Both the position numbers and the translations under genes were made by a program. This document shows positions 1-7,982 of a stretch of 11,802 bases of DNA, piece by piece. This DNA comes from Deinococcus sp. (GTDB lineage: Bacteria; Deinococcota; Deinococci; Deinococcales; Deinococcaceae). Each line of letters starts with the position of its first letter. The first letter of the stretch is position 1. Location: positions 1-11,802 of the forward strand of contig NZ_JAGLBG010000081.1 of NCBI RefSeq assembly GCF_018260405.1, given 5' to 3'. Under the pieces are notes generated by a model, which searched no databases, was not told where the DNA came from, and saw nothing but the letters and a program-made list of their open reading frames with translations.

Positions 1-117
1 TAAGACTAGGAATATCTACCTTCTGAGACGAGGAATCATTCACCCATTCACATTAAGCTGACTTTGCGGTTGCCCTGTATGAGCCTTCAGCTCTGCTCGG
101 CTGACCTGCTTAGCCGC

Positions 118-123
118 TATACT
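118..123 (+). promoter_or_regulatory. -10 hexamer TATACT, likely leaderless promoter
   Basis: TATACT lies 8 nt before the ATG at 132. In this layout transcription would begin at or next to the start codon. No convincing -35 box or Shine-Dalgarno site is visible. The TANNNT-plus-6-to-8-nt layout is known from Deinococcus leaderless genes and recurs across this window. Confidence 0.6.
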
Positions 124-131
124 TTCAACTT

Positions 132-581
132 ATGGAAGATCTCATTAAAGGTCGCCTGGGTGGTGCAGACGGATACGATATCCGCTGCGCCATCGACGGC
201 GATAAAATCGTGGGCCGCGCGGGCGGAAAGTTACACGGCAAGGACATCGAACTGGAAATCACCGAGCGTGGCGTACAGGGTACCGTGGGCGACGACAGCG
301 TGCTCATCGAGCTGACCGATGGCGAGCTGAGGGGCAATGTGGGCAACCAGAAACTGACCCTGCGTGGCGTGGACCGCGTGACCGGCTATATGGGCGAACC
401 CATCGTGGGCTGGAACATCGTGGCGCAGCAAAATGGCGATCACCTGACCGGGCAGCTTGGCAGCACCATCCTGGGCCGCGTGTTCGACCTGCAACTGGGC
501 AGTGCCCCCGGCTGGATCGGCACCCTGGTCGCCGTGGTCGCGTTCTACGCCCTGGAACCCCGCGCCAGCATCAGCGTCTAA
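132..581 (+). CDS. Hypothetical small repeat protein with six Gly-containing beta-type repeats
   Basis: I do not recognise a named family for this 149-residue protein. It carries six copies of a short motif, hydrophobic-x-Gly-x-hydrophobic-Gly, at residues 5-10 (IKGRLG), 26-31 (IVGRAG), 48-53 (VQGTVG), 66-71 (LRGNVG), 83-88 (VTGYMG) and 105-110 (LTGQLG), spaced 17-22 residues apart. Between them lie alternating polar and hydrophobic stretches that suggest short beta strands, so a repeat-built beta fold is likely (inference). Residues 127-141 form a hydrophobic stretch that could be a C-terminal membrane or packing helix. No signal peptide is seen. The start is chosen because TATACT stands 8 nt upstream and the repeat pattern begins at residue 5. 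It stands alone, followed by a long non-coding gap. Function unknown. Confidence 0.8.
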   Translation: MEDLIKGRLGGADGYDIRCAIDGDKIVGRAGGKLHGKDIELEITERGVQGTVGDDSVLIELTDGELRGNVGNQKLTLRGVDRVTGYMGEPIVGWNIVAQQNGDHLTGQLGSTILGRVFDLQLGSAPGWIGTLVAVVAFYALEPRASISV

Positions 582-615
582 TACGAATTCCGCTCAATTC
601 TGGTACATGCGGGGC

Positions 616-658
616 GCGGGCAGGCCCCATTCTGGGTGCGGGCAGGCTCCATACGGGT
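616..658 (+). repeat. Two-copy tandem repeat, about 21-22 bp unit
   Basis: Copies at 616-637 and 638-658 both begin GCGGGCAGGC and continue as CCCATTCTGGGT and TCCATACGGGT. They differ by two substitutions and one single-base gap. The repeat lies in the 3' flank of the repeat-protein gene. No known repeat family is recognised. Confidence 0.7.
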
Positions 659-677
659 GCCGTTGTGACCAAGAAGC

Positions 678-724
678 CGTTTTGGGCAAGAGGGCACCGC
701 CTGTACCGCAAAACGCGTATTTTT
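678..724 (+). terminator. Possible intrinsic terminator of the 132-581 gene
   Basis: CGTTTTG (678-684) pairs perfectly with CAAAACG (709-715), with a small GGC-ACC-GCC hairpin possible in the loop. TTTTT follows at 720-724. The loop is long (24 nt) and the T run is offset by 4 nt, so this is a weak call. Confidence 0.3.
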
Positions 725-767
725 CCTTCTCGCCTCGGCCTGAATTGAATCTGAAATTACAGAAAAG

Positions 768-1078
<311 letters not shown>

Positions 1079-1088
1079 ACACAGCTGT

Positions 1089-1123
1089 AAAAATCCCTGG
1101 TGCGCCCAGGCTACCGGGGATTT
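1089..1123 (-). terminator. Intrinsic terminator of the DUF937 gene
   Basis: An 11-bp stem (1091-1101 with 1113-1123, one G-T pair) with an 11-nt loop. Read on the minus strand it is followed by a run of five T (complement of 1089-1093), 16 nt after the stop codon. This is a textbook minus-strand terminator. Confidence 0.85.
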
Positions 1124-1138
1124 CTGTCGGCCCTTAGC

Positions 1139-1996
1139 TCAGCGCTTGCCGCCGAACATCCCGATCAGGTCTTCCAGGGCGTTGGAGTTGCCGCCGCCCA
1201 GGGCACTTTCCAGCGTACCAAGCAGGCCGCCGCCGTGCTGCTGGGGCTGCTGGCCTGCGTTCATCACGTTGCCCAGACCACTGTTGCCTGCGCCGCTGTT
1301 ATCGGTATAGCCAGGGAACATGCTGCCGCCGTTTTGCGCGTTGCCCTGCTGCTGATAGTCGGGCTGCGCGTAGCCCTGCTGCGTAGGCCCCTGCGCCTGC
1401 TGCGACTGGCCGCCGCCGAGCATTCCGCCCAGCATGCCCCCCAGACCGCCGCCCATATTGCCGCCGAGCACGCTGCCGAGAATGCTTCCCAGGCCGCCGC
1501 CCACGCCGCCCCCCATATTGCTGCCCATGTTCCCACCAAGGACACTGCCCAGCACGCTGCCTAGGTCGCCTCCCAGACCACCACTCTGACTCTGCCCACC
1601 GCGCTGACGGGCTAGATAGTTCATGACCAGCGGCGCGGCAATCATCAGAATTTGCATGGCAAGTTGCGGGCTGATGCCTGCACGCTGCGCCACGGCGTTG
1701 ACGGCGGAATTCTGCTGGCTGCCGAAAACGTGGCCCAGGATGCCCTGGCCGGTGGTCATGTCGGGCAACTGGCCCTGCTGAAACAGTCCTAGGGTATCGC
1801 CGCTATGGTCGTTCAGCGCGTTGTCGAGGGCCGCTGCGCCGTCCGGGGTGGTCGCGTTACGAGTGATGGCCCCTAACAGCAGGGGCACCGCCGCCTCCAG
1901 GGCCGAAGCGGTCTGCTGGGGGTCGGTACCAAGTTGCTGACTGAGCTGCTGCTGTGCCGTGTCTATTCCGCCAAGCGCATTAAAAATATCCATCAT
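1139..1996 (-). CDS. DUF937 family protein with Gly-rich tail
   Basis: A protein of 285 residues. Residues 1-130 are Gln/Ala-rich and helical and match the DUF937 (YidB-like) pattern, including a stretch with AVPLLLGAITRNA (36-48) and a second hydrophobic helix (110-128) ending in NYLARQ. Residues 133-196 are almost only Gly, Leu, Met, Ser, Val and Asn, with the block SVLGGNMG at 151-158 and 175-182. Residues 197-255 are Gln/Gly/Asn-rich, and 256-285 form a short amphipathic end. No signal peptide is seen. Biochemical function of DUF937 is not established. The start is the first of two adjacent ATG codons (1996 and 1993). Unlike its neighbours it has a clear AGAGGA Shine-Dalgarno site. It has its own terminator and is divergent from the glycosylase gene, so it is probably monocistronic. 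Confidence 0.85.
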   Translation of the reverse strand: MMDIFNALGGIDTAQQQLSQQLGTDPQQTASALEAAVPLLLGAITRNATTPDGAAALDNALNDHSGDTLGLFQQGQLPDMTTGQGILGHVFGSQQNSAVNAVAQRAGISPQLAMQILMIAAPLVMNYLARQRGGQSQSGGLGGDLGSVLGSVLGGNMGSNMGGGVGGGLGSILGSVLGGNMGGGLGGMLGGMLGGGQSQQAQGPTQQGYAQPDYQQQGNAQNGGSMFPGYTDNSGAGNSGLGNVMNAGQQPQQHGGGLLGTLESALGGGNSNALEDLIGMFGGKR

Positions 1997-2004
1997 GATG
2001 TTTT

Positions 2005-2010
2005 CCTCTT
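2005..2010 (-). promoter_or_regulatory. Shine-Dalgarno site AGAGGA of the DUF937 gene
   Basis: On the minus strand AGAGGA precedes the tandem ATG codons, with GAGG ending 8 nt before the first. It is the clearest ribosome-binding site in the window and shows this gene has a true 5' leader. A minus-strand TAGGCT (2033 to 2028) is a possible -10, without a good -35. Confidence 0.6.
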
Positions 2011-2172
2011 TGGATTGAAGTGCAACCAGCCTAACCCTTTGAAGCTGGTGAAGCGTTCAGAAAACGTAGAGGTTGCCCCGGAGCGGATTCGGGCACTTGC
2101 CCCAGATAGGCGCAACGGCAACTGGGAGCTGCTTAGCCCACTCTATTTTTCCCCTAATAAAAGCCGCAGACT

Positions 2173-2787
2173 GTGAATGTGCCGGTTCCACTCCCACCCG
2201 ACTTTTTCGATGCCGACCCGGTGCGACTAGCCCGCCGACTGCTGGGCGGCACGCTGGTGCGGATCACGCCTGAAGGCCAGCGCCTCAGCGGCAAGCTGGT
2301 CGAGGCCGAGGCTTACGACTGCTCGCGAGACCCGGCCTGCACCGCCGGACGCTTTCACGCCGCCCGCAGCGCGGAAATGGCCATTGCGCCGGGCCACTGG
2401 CTGTTCTGGACCGCCCACGGTCACCCGCTGCTCCAGGTCAGCTGCCGCGCCGAAGGAATCGCGGCCAGCATCCTCATTCGCGCTATCGAGCCGCAAGAAG
2501 GCGTGGGCAGAATGCTGGACTACCGCCCCGTCACCCGCGAACGCCACCTGACCAATGGCCCGGCCAAACTGGTCTATGCGCTGGGCCTGGAGCCCATGAA
2601 AATCAGCCACACGCGGGCCGACAGTCCCGAACTTCATCTGCTGCCCCCAGCCTCCCCTGTCCCGGAAGAGCAGGTGCTGGTTACGGCGCGGGTCGGCATC
2701 AAAGAAGGCCGCAACCTCCCGTGGCGTTTCGTGCTGCGCGGAAATCCCTGGGTCTCGCCTGCCCTCCCCAGTATGGAACTGGCGTAG
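2173..2787 (+). CDS. Mpg/AAG-family 3-methyladenine DNA glycosylase
   Basis: A DNA repair enzyme that removes alkylated purines such as 3-methyladenine, starting base excision repair. The 204-residue length fits the bacterial Mpg/AAG family. Seen: LARRLLGGTLVR (19-30, family N-terminal strand), EAEAY (44-48) with the predicted catalytic Glu46 that activates water and Tyr48 in the base pocket, a GHWLFW segment (around 74-79) where the human enzyme has its intercalating-Tyr region, an AIEPQEG motif after the core strand, and LTNGPAKL, the family's GP(S/A)KL element. The family's pocket histidine after EAY (human His136) appears to be Thr or Cys here (DPACTAG), judged from a remembered alignment. 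The start is GTG at 2173; GTG at 2179 is an alternative. TAATAA (2155-2160) is a weak -10. It stands alone between two minus-strand genes. Confidence 0.88.
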   Translation: MNVPVPLPPDFFDADPVRLARRLLGGTLVRITPEGQRLSGKLVEAEAYDCSRDPACTAGRFHAARSAEMAIAPGHWLFWTAHGHPLLQVSCRAEGIAASILIRAIEPQEGVGRMLDYRPVTRERHLTNGPAKLVYALGLEPMKISHTRADSPELHLLPPASPVPEEQVLVTARVGIKEGRNLPWRFVLRGNPWVSPALPSMELA

Positions 2788-2820
2788 GGCGGCGACCCGA
2801 CTTCCTGAAAGCATCTGGCA

Positions 2821-2853
2821 GAAAAATGAGACGCCCCCACCGCCAGGAGCGTC
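2821..2853 (-). terminator. Intrinsic terminator of the PpiC-like gene
   Basis: GACGC (2830-2834 complement) and GCGTC (2849-2853) form the base of an 8-bp stem, extended by three G-C/G-T pairs. On the minus strand it is followed by TCATTTTTCTG, giving a five-T tract (complement of 2822-2826). It lies 18 nt past the stop codon. Confidence 0.8.
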
Positions 2854-2871
2854 CCAGACCGCAGAGAAAGT

Positions 2872-4077
2872 TTATTTGGTAGCGGGAACAGGAGCAGCTG
2901 GAACGGAAGTGGCCGGGACAGGAGCAGTTGGGGCGGGCGCAGTTGGGACAGCCGCTGGAGCCTTGGCCGGAAGAGGAGTCGCCGGAACAGCGGCGGGGGC
3001 CGCTACAGCCACTAGTTCGGGAAAGGTCTTGATATTCAGGCGGGCAATCTGCGAGTCGAGGTACTTCTGGGCCGCGTCGCGGCTGAGCTGGTCACGAATC
3101 TGCTCTGAGACGTCTTTGAGGGGTTTAATCCCCGCCGGGGTGCGCCTGGTGACGACCAGGACGTGCCAGCCGTACTCGCTCTGCACCACCTGGGTTTTGC
3201 CCACTGGACCGCTGAAGCTGGCCTTGTCGAAGGCGGGGACAGTCTGTCCGGCAGAGAGGCAACCCAGGTCGCCGCCCTTGGCCGCGCTGCCGGGGTCCTG
3301 ACTCTTGGCCTGGGCCAGAGTGGCAAAGTTGCCGCCGCTCGACAGGCTCTTGACCACGCTGTCGGCCTCAGCTTTGGTAGGCACCAGAATGTGCTTTACG
3401 CAGGCCTGGGCAGGAGCCGTAAAAGCGGACTTGTGCAGGGCGTAATAGCTGCCGACGCTGGTGTCGCTGACCTTGAACTTCTTCTGCACGTTGCCGAGAT
3501 AAGTGTTGATGACATTCTGCTGCTCGGCGGCCCCGCGCAGCACCTCGGGGGTGTTGTAGCCCGTGGCAACCAGCGCCTTGGTAAATTCGGCGTTGGTCTT
3601 AAAATCCGCCCTGGCTTTGGCCACCTGGTCGTTGACGGCGGCCTGGTCAGGCTTCACGCTGGCGCGGGCGAGCTGATACAGCCCCCGCTGCCGCGCGTAC
3701 TGCTTAAGAAAATCCGGGCGGGCGACGGCAAATTCCTTAAGAACCGCTTCATCAAAGGGAATACCCTGCTGGTTCACGATGCGGGCCGCCGCGATCCGGA
3801 AGTCGCGGTTGAACTCGCCCAGCGCGACCTTCTCGGCGCCGACCTGGGCCACCACCGCGCTTTCGTCGGGCTGAACGGCTGGCTTAGGCGCGGGCGCCGT
3901 AGCAGTGGGAGCAGCAGGGGTGGCGGGCGCCACCGGAGCAGCCACCGGAGTGGTGGGGGTCGTGAGGGCCGGGGTCGTCGGCTGGGGCGCTGCCGGGGTG
4001 GCCGTGGTCTGGGCCAGCGCAACCGGGGTGAGGGCCGCGCCAGTCAGCAGGAAAAGGGTCAGGAGAACGTTTTTCAT
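2872..4077 (-). CDS. Exported SurA/PpiC-like peptidyl-prolyl cis-trans isomerase
   Basis: A predicted secreted foldase of 401 residues that would isomerise Xaa-Pro bonds and assist folding in the envelope. Residues 1-22 are a signal peptide with likely cleavage after ALA. Residues 23-70 are a Pro/Ala/Thr-rich linker. Residues 71-210 are a SurA-type helical chaperone region. Residues about 222-311 are the parvulin domain (VKHILVPTKAEAD, the SQDPGSAAKGGDLG loop, AFDKASFSG, and SEYGWHVLVVTRR). Residues 356-401 are a second Pro/Ala/Thr-rich tail with repeated APVPAT. The only two cysteines are C226 and C273, both in the parvulin domain, so a disulphide is possible. The start at 4077 is chosen because the signal peptide begins there; the reading frame runs open upstream to 4236 but would bury it. 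It is divergent from the FemX-like gene and has its own terminator. Confidence 0.88.
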   Translation of the reverse strand: MKNVLLTLFLLTGAALTPVALAQTTATPAAPQPTTPALTTPTTPVAAPVAPATPAAPTATAPAPKPAVQPDESAVVAQVGAEKVALGEFNRDFRIAAARIVNQQGIPFDEAVLKEFAVARPDFLKQYARQRGLYQLARASVKPDQAAVNDQVAKARADFKTNAEFTKALVATGYNTPEVLRGAAEQQNVINTYLGNVQKKFKVSDTSVGSYYALHKSAFTAPAQACVKHILVPTKAEADSVVKSLSSGGNFATLAQAKSQDPGSAAKGGDLGCLSAGQTVPAFDKASFSGPVGKTQVVQSEYGWHVLVVTRRTPAGIKPLKDVSEQIRDQLSRDAAQKYLDSQIARLNIKTFPELVAVAAPAAVPATPLPAKAPAAVPTAPAPTAPVPATSVPAAPVPATK

Positions 4078-4087
4078 GTCTGCACTC

Positions 4088-4093
4088 ACTCTA
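4088..4093 (-). promoter_or_regulatory. -10 hexamer TAGAGT of the PpiC-like gene
   Basis: On the minus strand TAGAGT ends 10 nt before the ATG at 4077, so the transcript would have a leader of only a few bases. No -35 or clear Shine-Dalgarno site is seen. It forms a compact divergent promoter region with TACAAT at 4156. Confidence 0.45.
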
Positions 4094-4155
4094 GCGTGCG
4101 GGTCTGATACGGCGTGAGAAAGCCGTGTACGGGGGCGCATCACAGCGGCACTTGA

Positions 4156-4161
4156 TACAAT
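4156..4161 (+). promoter_or_regulatory. -10 hexamer TACAAT, leaderless promoter of the FemX-like gene
   Basis: TACAAT stands exactly 7 nt before the GTG start at 4169, the classical leaderless spacing. It supports GTG 4169 as the start codon. Confidence 0.65.
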
Positions 4162-4168
4162 TCGCCCC

Positions 4169-5242
4169 GTGCGTCTGACCCTGACCGAAATGAACGACCC
4201 CCGCGTGTACGACGACGCGGTAAGTAGCCTGCCCATTACCAGTGCCTTGCAGGGCTGGGGCTACGGCGAGGCCCGGCGCGTGCTGGGACAGGTACCGCTG
4301 CGCTACCTGATTACCGAGGGGGGCCGCACGGTGGGCGCAGTGCAACTGATCCGCAAACGTCTGGTGCCCGGCCTGAGCACGCTGTATGCCCCGCGTGGCC
4401 CGGCGCTGGAATCGCTGGACTACCTGCCCGCCTTTGCCGAGGCCGTGAAAAAGGTGGCCCGCCCCACCGATACCCTGTTGAAAATCGAGCCGCCTGTGCC
4501 CTACGACGCCACCGAGGACGCCTCGTACGACCACCTGCCCGCCGCGTTCGGCCCCTTTCACCGCGCGGTGACCGAGCAGCCCGAACACACCATCATTGCC
4601 GACCTGCGCCGCAGCGAAGATCAGATGATGAAAGAACTGTCCAGCATGGCCCGGCGCAACGTGCGAACCGCCGAAAAGCTGGGCGTGGTGGCGGGCCGCG
4701 ACGACGATTTCGACGCCTTCTGGGAGATTTTTACCGCTACCAACGAACGCGCCAAACTGGGGGCCTTTCCCCGCGCCTACTACGAGACGATGCTGCGCGA
4801 GGGCAACGCGCACGGCGGCGAGGCGTACATCGTCCTTAGCCGCTACCAGGGCAAGGCGCTGGCGGGCGGGTTTTTCGTAGCGATGGGCCAGGGAACGTAC
4901 TACCTGTTCGGCGGCAGCGTGCGCGACGACCGCCTTCAGGAAGACGGCACGCCCTTCAAGGACAGCAAGGCCCCCGATGCCTTTTACTGGAACGCCATGC
5001 TGGACGCCAAGCGCCGGGGGTACGAACTGTTCGACTTCTGGGGCATTCCACGCGTGCTCGATGAGAGCAAGCACAGCTACGGCGTGTTCAAGATGAAGCT
5101 GAAGTTCAGCGAGCAGCGCGTATGGTATCCGGCCTACGACCTCAACCTGAACCCAGTCGCCCCGGCAATCGTAAGGGCGCTGCGCTGGCGCAAGACCCGG
5201 AACAACATCCGCAAGCGCGGCAGCGCCGACGACGTTCTGTGA
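4169..5242 (+). CDS. FemX/FemAB-like peptidoglycan bridge aminoacyltransferase
   Basis: The family attaches amino acids from aminoacyl-tRNA to the third-position diamino acid of the peptidoglycan stem, building the interpeptide bridge at the inner face of the membrane. Deinococcus peptidoglycan has ornithine with a Gly-Gly bridge, so glycyl transfer is the natural guess (inference). The 357-residue length is typical. Two GNAT-like halves are visible: residues 1-140 (GWGYGEARRVLG at 29-40, LYAPRGPAL at 72-80) and 141-330 (MARRNVRTAEKLGV around 160-173, the ALAGGFFVAMG strand, YYLFGGS, and FDFWGIPRVLDE at 288-299 followed by YGVFKMKLKF, the family's signature end). No coiled-coil arm is obvious. 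The C-terminal 20 residues are basic. The gene is divergent from the PpiC-like gene and stands alone; a hairpin follows 8 nt after the stop. Confidence 0.88.
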   Translation: MRLTLTEMNDPRVYDDAVSSLPITSALQGWGYGEARRVLGQVPLRYLITEGGRTVGAVQLIRKRLVPGLSTLYAPRGPALESLDYLPAFAEAVKKVARPTDTLLKIEPPVPYDATEDASYDHLPAAFGPFHRAVTEQPEHTIIADLRRSEDQMMKELSSMARRNVRTAEKLGVVAGRDDDFDAFWEIFTATNERAKLGAFPRAYYETMLREGNAHGGEAYIVLSRYQGKALAGGFFVAMGQGTYYLFGGSVRDDRLQEDGTPFKDSKAPDAFYWNAMLDAKRRGYELFDFWGIPRVLDESKHSYGVFKMKLKFSEQRVWYPAYDLNLNPVAPAIVRALRWRKTRNNIRKRGSADDVL

Positions 5243-5250
5243 ACCTAAAG

Positions 5251-5281
5251 CACTTTTCGCAATAGAACTCTAGCGAAAGTG
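5251..5281. repeat. Inverted repeat after the FemX-like gene
   Basis: CACTTTTCGC (5251-5260) pairs with GCGAAAGTG (5273-5281), leaving one bulged T and a 12-nt loop. It begins 8 nt after the stop codon. No T run follows on the plus strand, so it is not a standard terminator, but it could protect or mark the mRNA 3' end. Confidence 0.55.
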
Positions 5282-5291
5282 GGGGCCGGGC

Positions 5292-5324
5292 CGAGTCCCA
5301 TACGGGTTTCCCGGTAAGGACTCG
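5292..5324. repeat. Second long hairpin in the gap before the GGT gene
   Basis: CGAGTCC (5292-5298) pairs perfectly with GGACTCG (5318-5324), and inside it TACGGG (5301-5306) pairs with CCC-GGTA (5310-5316, one bulged G) around a TTT loop. No T run is attached on either strand. Purpose unknown. The rest of the gap up to the GGT promoter shows nothing clear. Confidence 0.55.
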
Positions 5325-5425
5325 TAGGGCTGCTGACACGGGCACATCTGGCGCTTTTCCAGGCGCGGCGAAGTTGAGCGGAGTCCGTATAAAGCCACGC
5401 CAAACAAAAGCCCGACCAGAATCTT

Positions 5426-5431
5426 TATGCT
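5426..5431 (+). promoter_or_regulatory. -10 hexamer TATGCT, leaderless promoter of the GGT gene
   Basis: TATGCT lies 6 nt before GTG 5438 and only 3 nt before GTG 5435. The usual spacing favours 5438 as the translated start. Confidence 0.5.
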
Positions 5432-5437
5432 GGGGTG

Positions 5438-7033
<1,596 letters not shown>

Positions 7034-7137
7034 GGGGACTTGCGCGTAGCGGGCTGCCTGTGGAGAAAGGCGGCTCTAGCCCAGGCAGTGGCACGGGGCT
7101 TTACAGGCCACGTGTTCCAAGCCACACGCCTTCCTGT

Positions 7138-7143
7138 TATCTT
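7138..7143 (+). promoter_or_regulatory. -10 hexamer TATCTT, leaderless promoter of DUF1844-dtd
   Basis: TATCTT is 6 nt (all C) before the ATG at 7150. It fixes the start and removes the open but unlikely 41-codon extension upstream to 7027. Confidence 0.6.
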
Positions 7144-7149
7144 CCCCCC

Positions 7150-7449
7150 ATGTCTCACCCCGAATTCGTCGGACTCGTCAACATGCTTCAGGCCACCGCC
7201 GAGGCCGCGCTGGGCGACCTGAACGCCGCCAGTGCCCGCGCCGCCCGCGACGGCCTGCTGCTGGACCAGAGCCGCGCCCGCCAGACCGCCGAGAGCAGCC
7301 TGAAACTGCTGACCATGCTGGCCGAAAAAACCCGTGGCAACCTGGACTTTACCGAGGCCGACCTGCTAAGCGGGGCCGTGACCAGCCTGCGCGAACGCCT
7401 GGCTGCCACACCAGCCAGCAACACCGAACTTCCGATGGCCGACAACTAA
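7150..7449 (+). CDS. DUF1844 family small protein
   Basis: A 99-residue all-helical protein. It matches the DUF1844 pattern: N-terminal HPEFVGLVNML (3-13) followed by an Ala-rich helix, then LLLDQSRARQTAESSLKLL (36-54) and the hallmark MLAEKTRGNLDFTEADLL (56-73), ending with a Ser/Leu/Arg helix. The family is widespread and its molecular role is not settled. The C-terminal ten residues are probably disordered. One base separates its TAA from the ATG of dtd, so the two are surely co-transcribed and probably translationally coupled. The longer frame starting at 7027 overlaps the GGT stop and has no family similarity, so ATG 7150 is preferred. Confidence 0.85.
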   Translation: MSHPEFVGLVNMLQATAEAALGDLNAASARAARDGLLLDQSRARQTAESSLKLLTMLAEKTRGNLDFTEADLLSGAVTSLRERLAATPASNTELPMADN

Positions 7450-7450
7450 G

Positions 7451-7900
<450 letters not shown>

Positions 7901-7969
7901 TCCGGAGCCCGTCTGGGACGCTGGAGAGACTCTGCCAGCAGCGCGGGCGCAGTTCTCACCTGTAGCCCG

Positions 7970-7975
7970 TATCTT
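7970..7975 (+). promoter_or_regulatory. -10 hexamer TATCTT, leaderless promoter of the LysM-M23 gene
   Basis: TATCTT is 7 nt before ATG 7983. It overlaps the alternative in-frame TTG at 7974, which argues against that upstream start. Confidence 0.65.
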
Positions 7976-7982
7976 GTCGGAC

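Larger units (their letters stand above)
582..767. other. Intergenic stretch with tandem and inverted repeats
   Basis: No protein gene is supported here. It contains a short tandem repeat (616-658), an inverted repeat (678-684 with 709-715) followed by a T run, and then the 5' flank of the structured RNA candidate. The upstream gene's transcript probably ends here. Confidence 0.5.

Noticed and set aside
3163..4107. Plus-strand open frame of 314 codons opposite the PpiC-like gene
   Set aside because: It is a shadow of the parvulin gene. The Arg/Gly-rich low-complexity end simply mirrors the Pro/Ala linker.
4078..4236. N-terminal extension of the PpiC-like protein up to 4236
   Set aside because: It would place a basic 53-residue stretch before a clear signal peptide and overlap the start of the divergent FemX-like gene.
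4091..5074. Long minus-strand open frame of 327 codons opposite the FemX-like gene
   Set aside because: It is the antisense shadow of a clear family gene. Its composition is that of a reverse reading of GC-rich codons and it has no recognisable domain.
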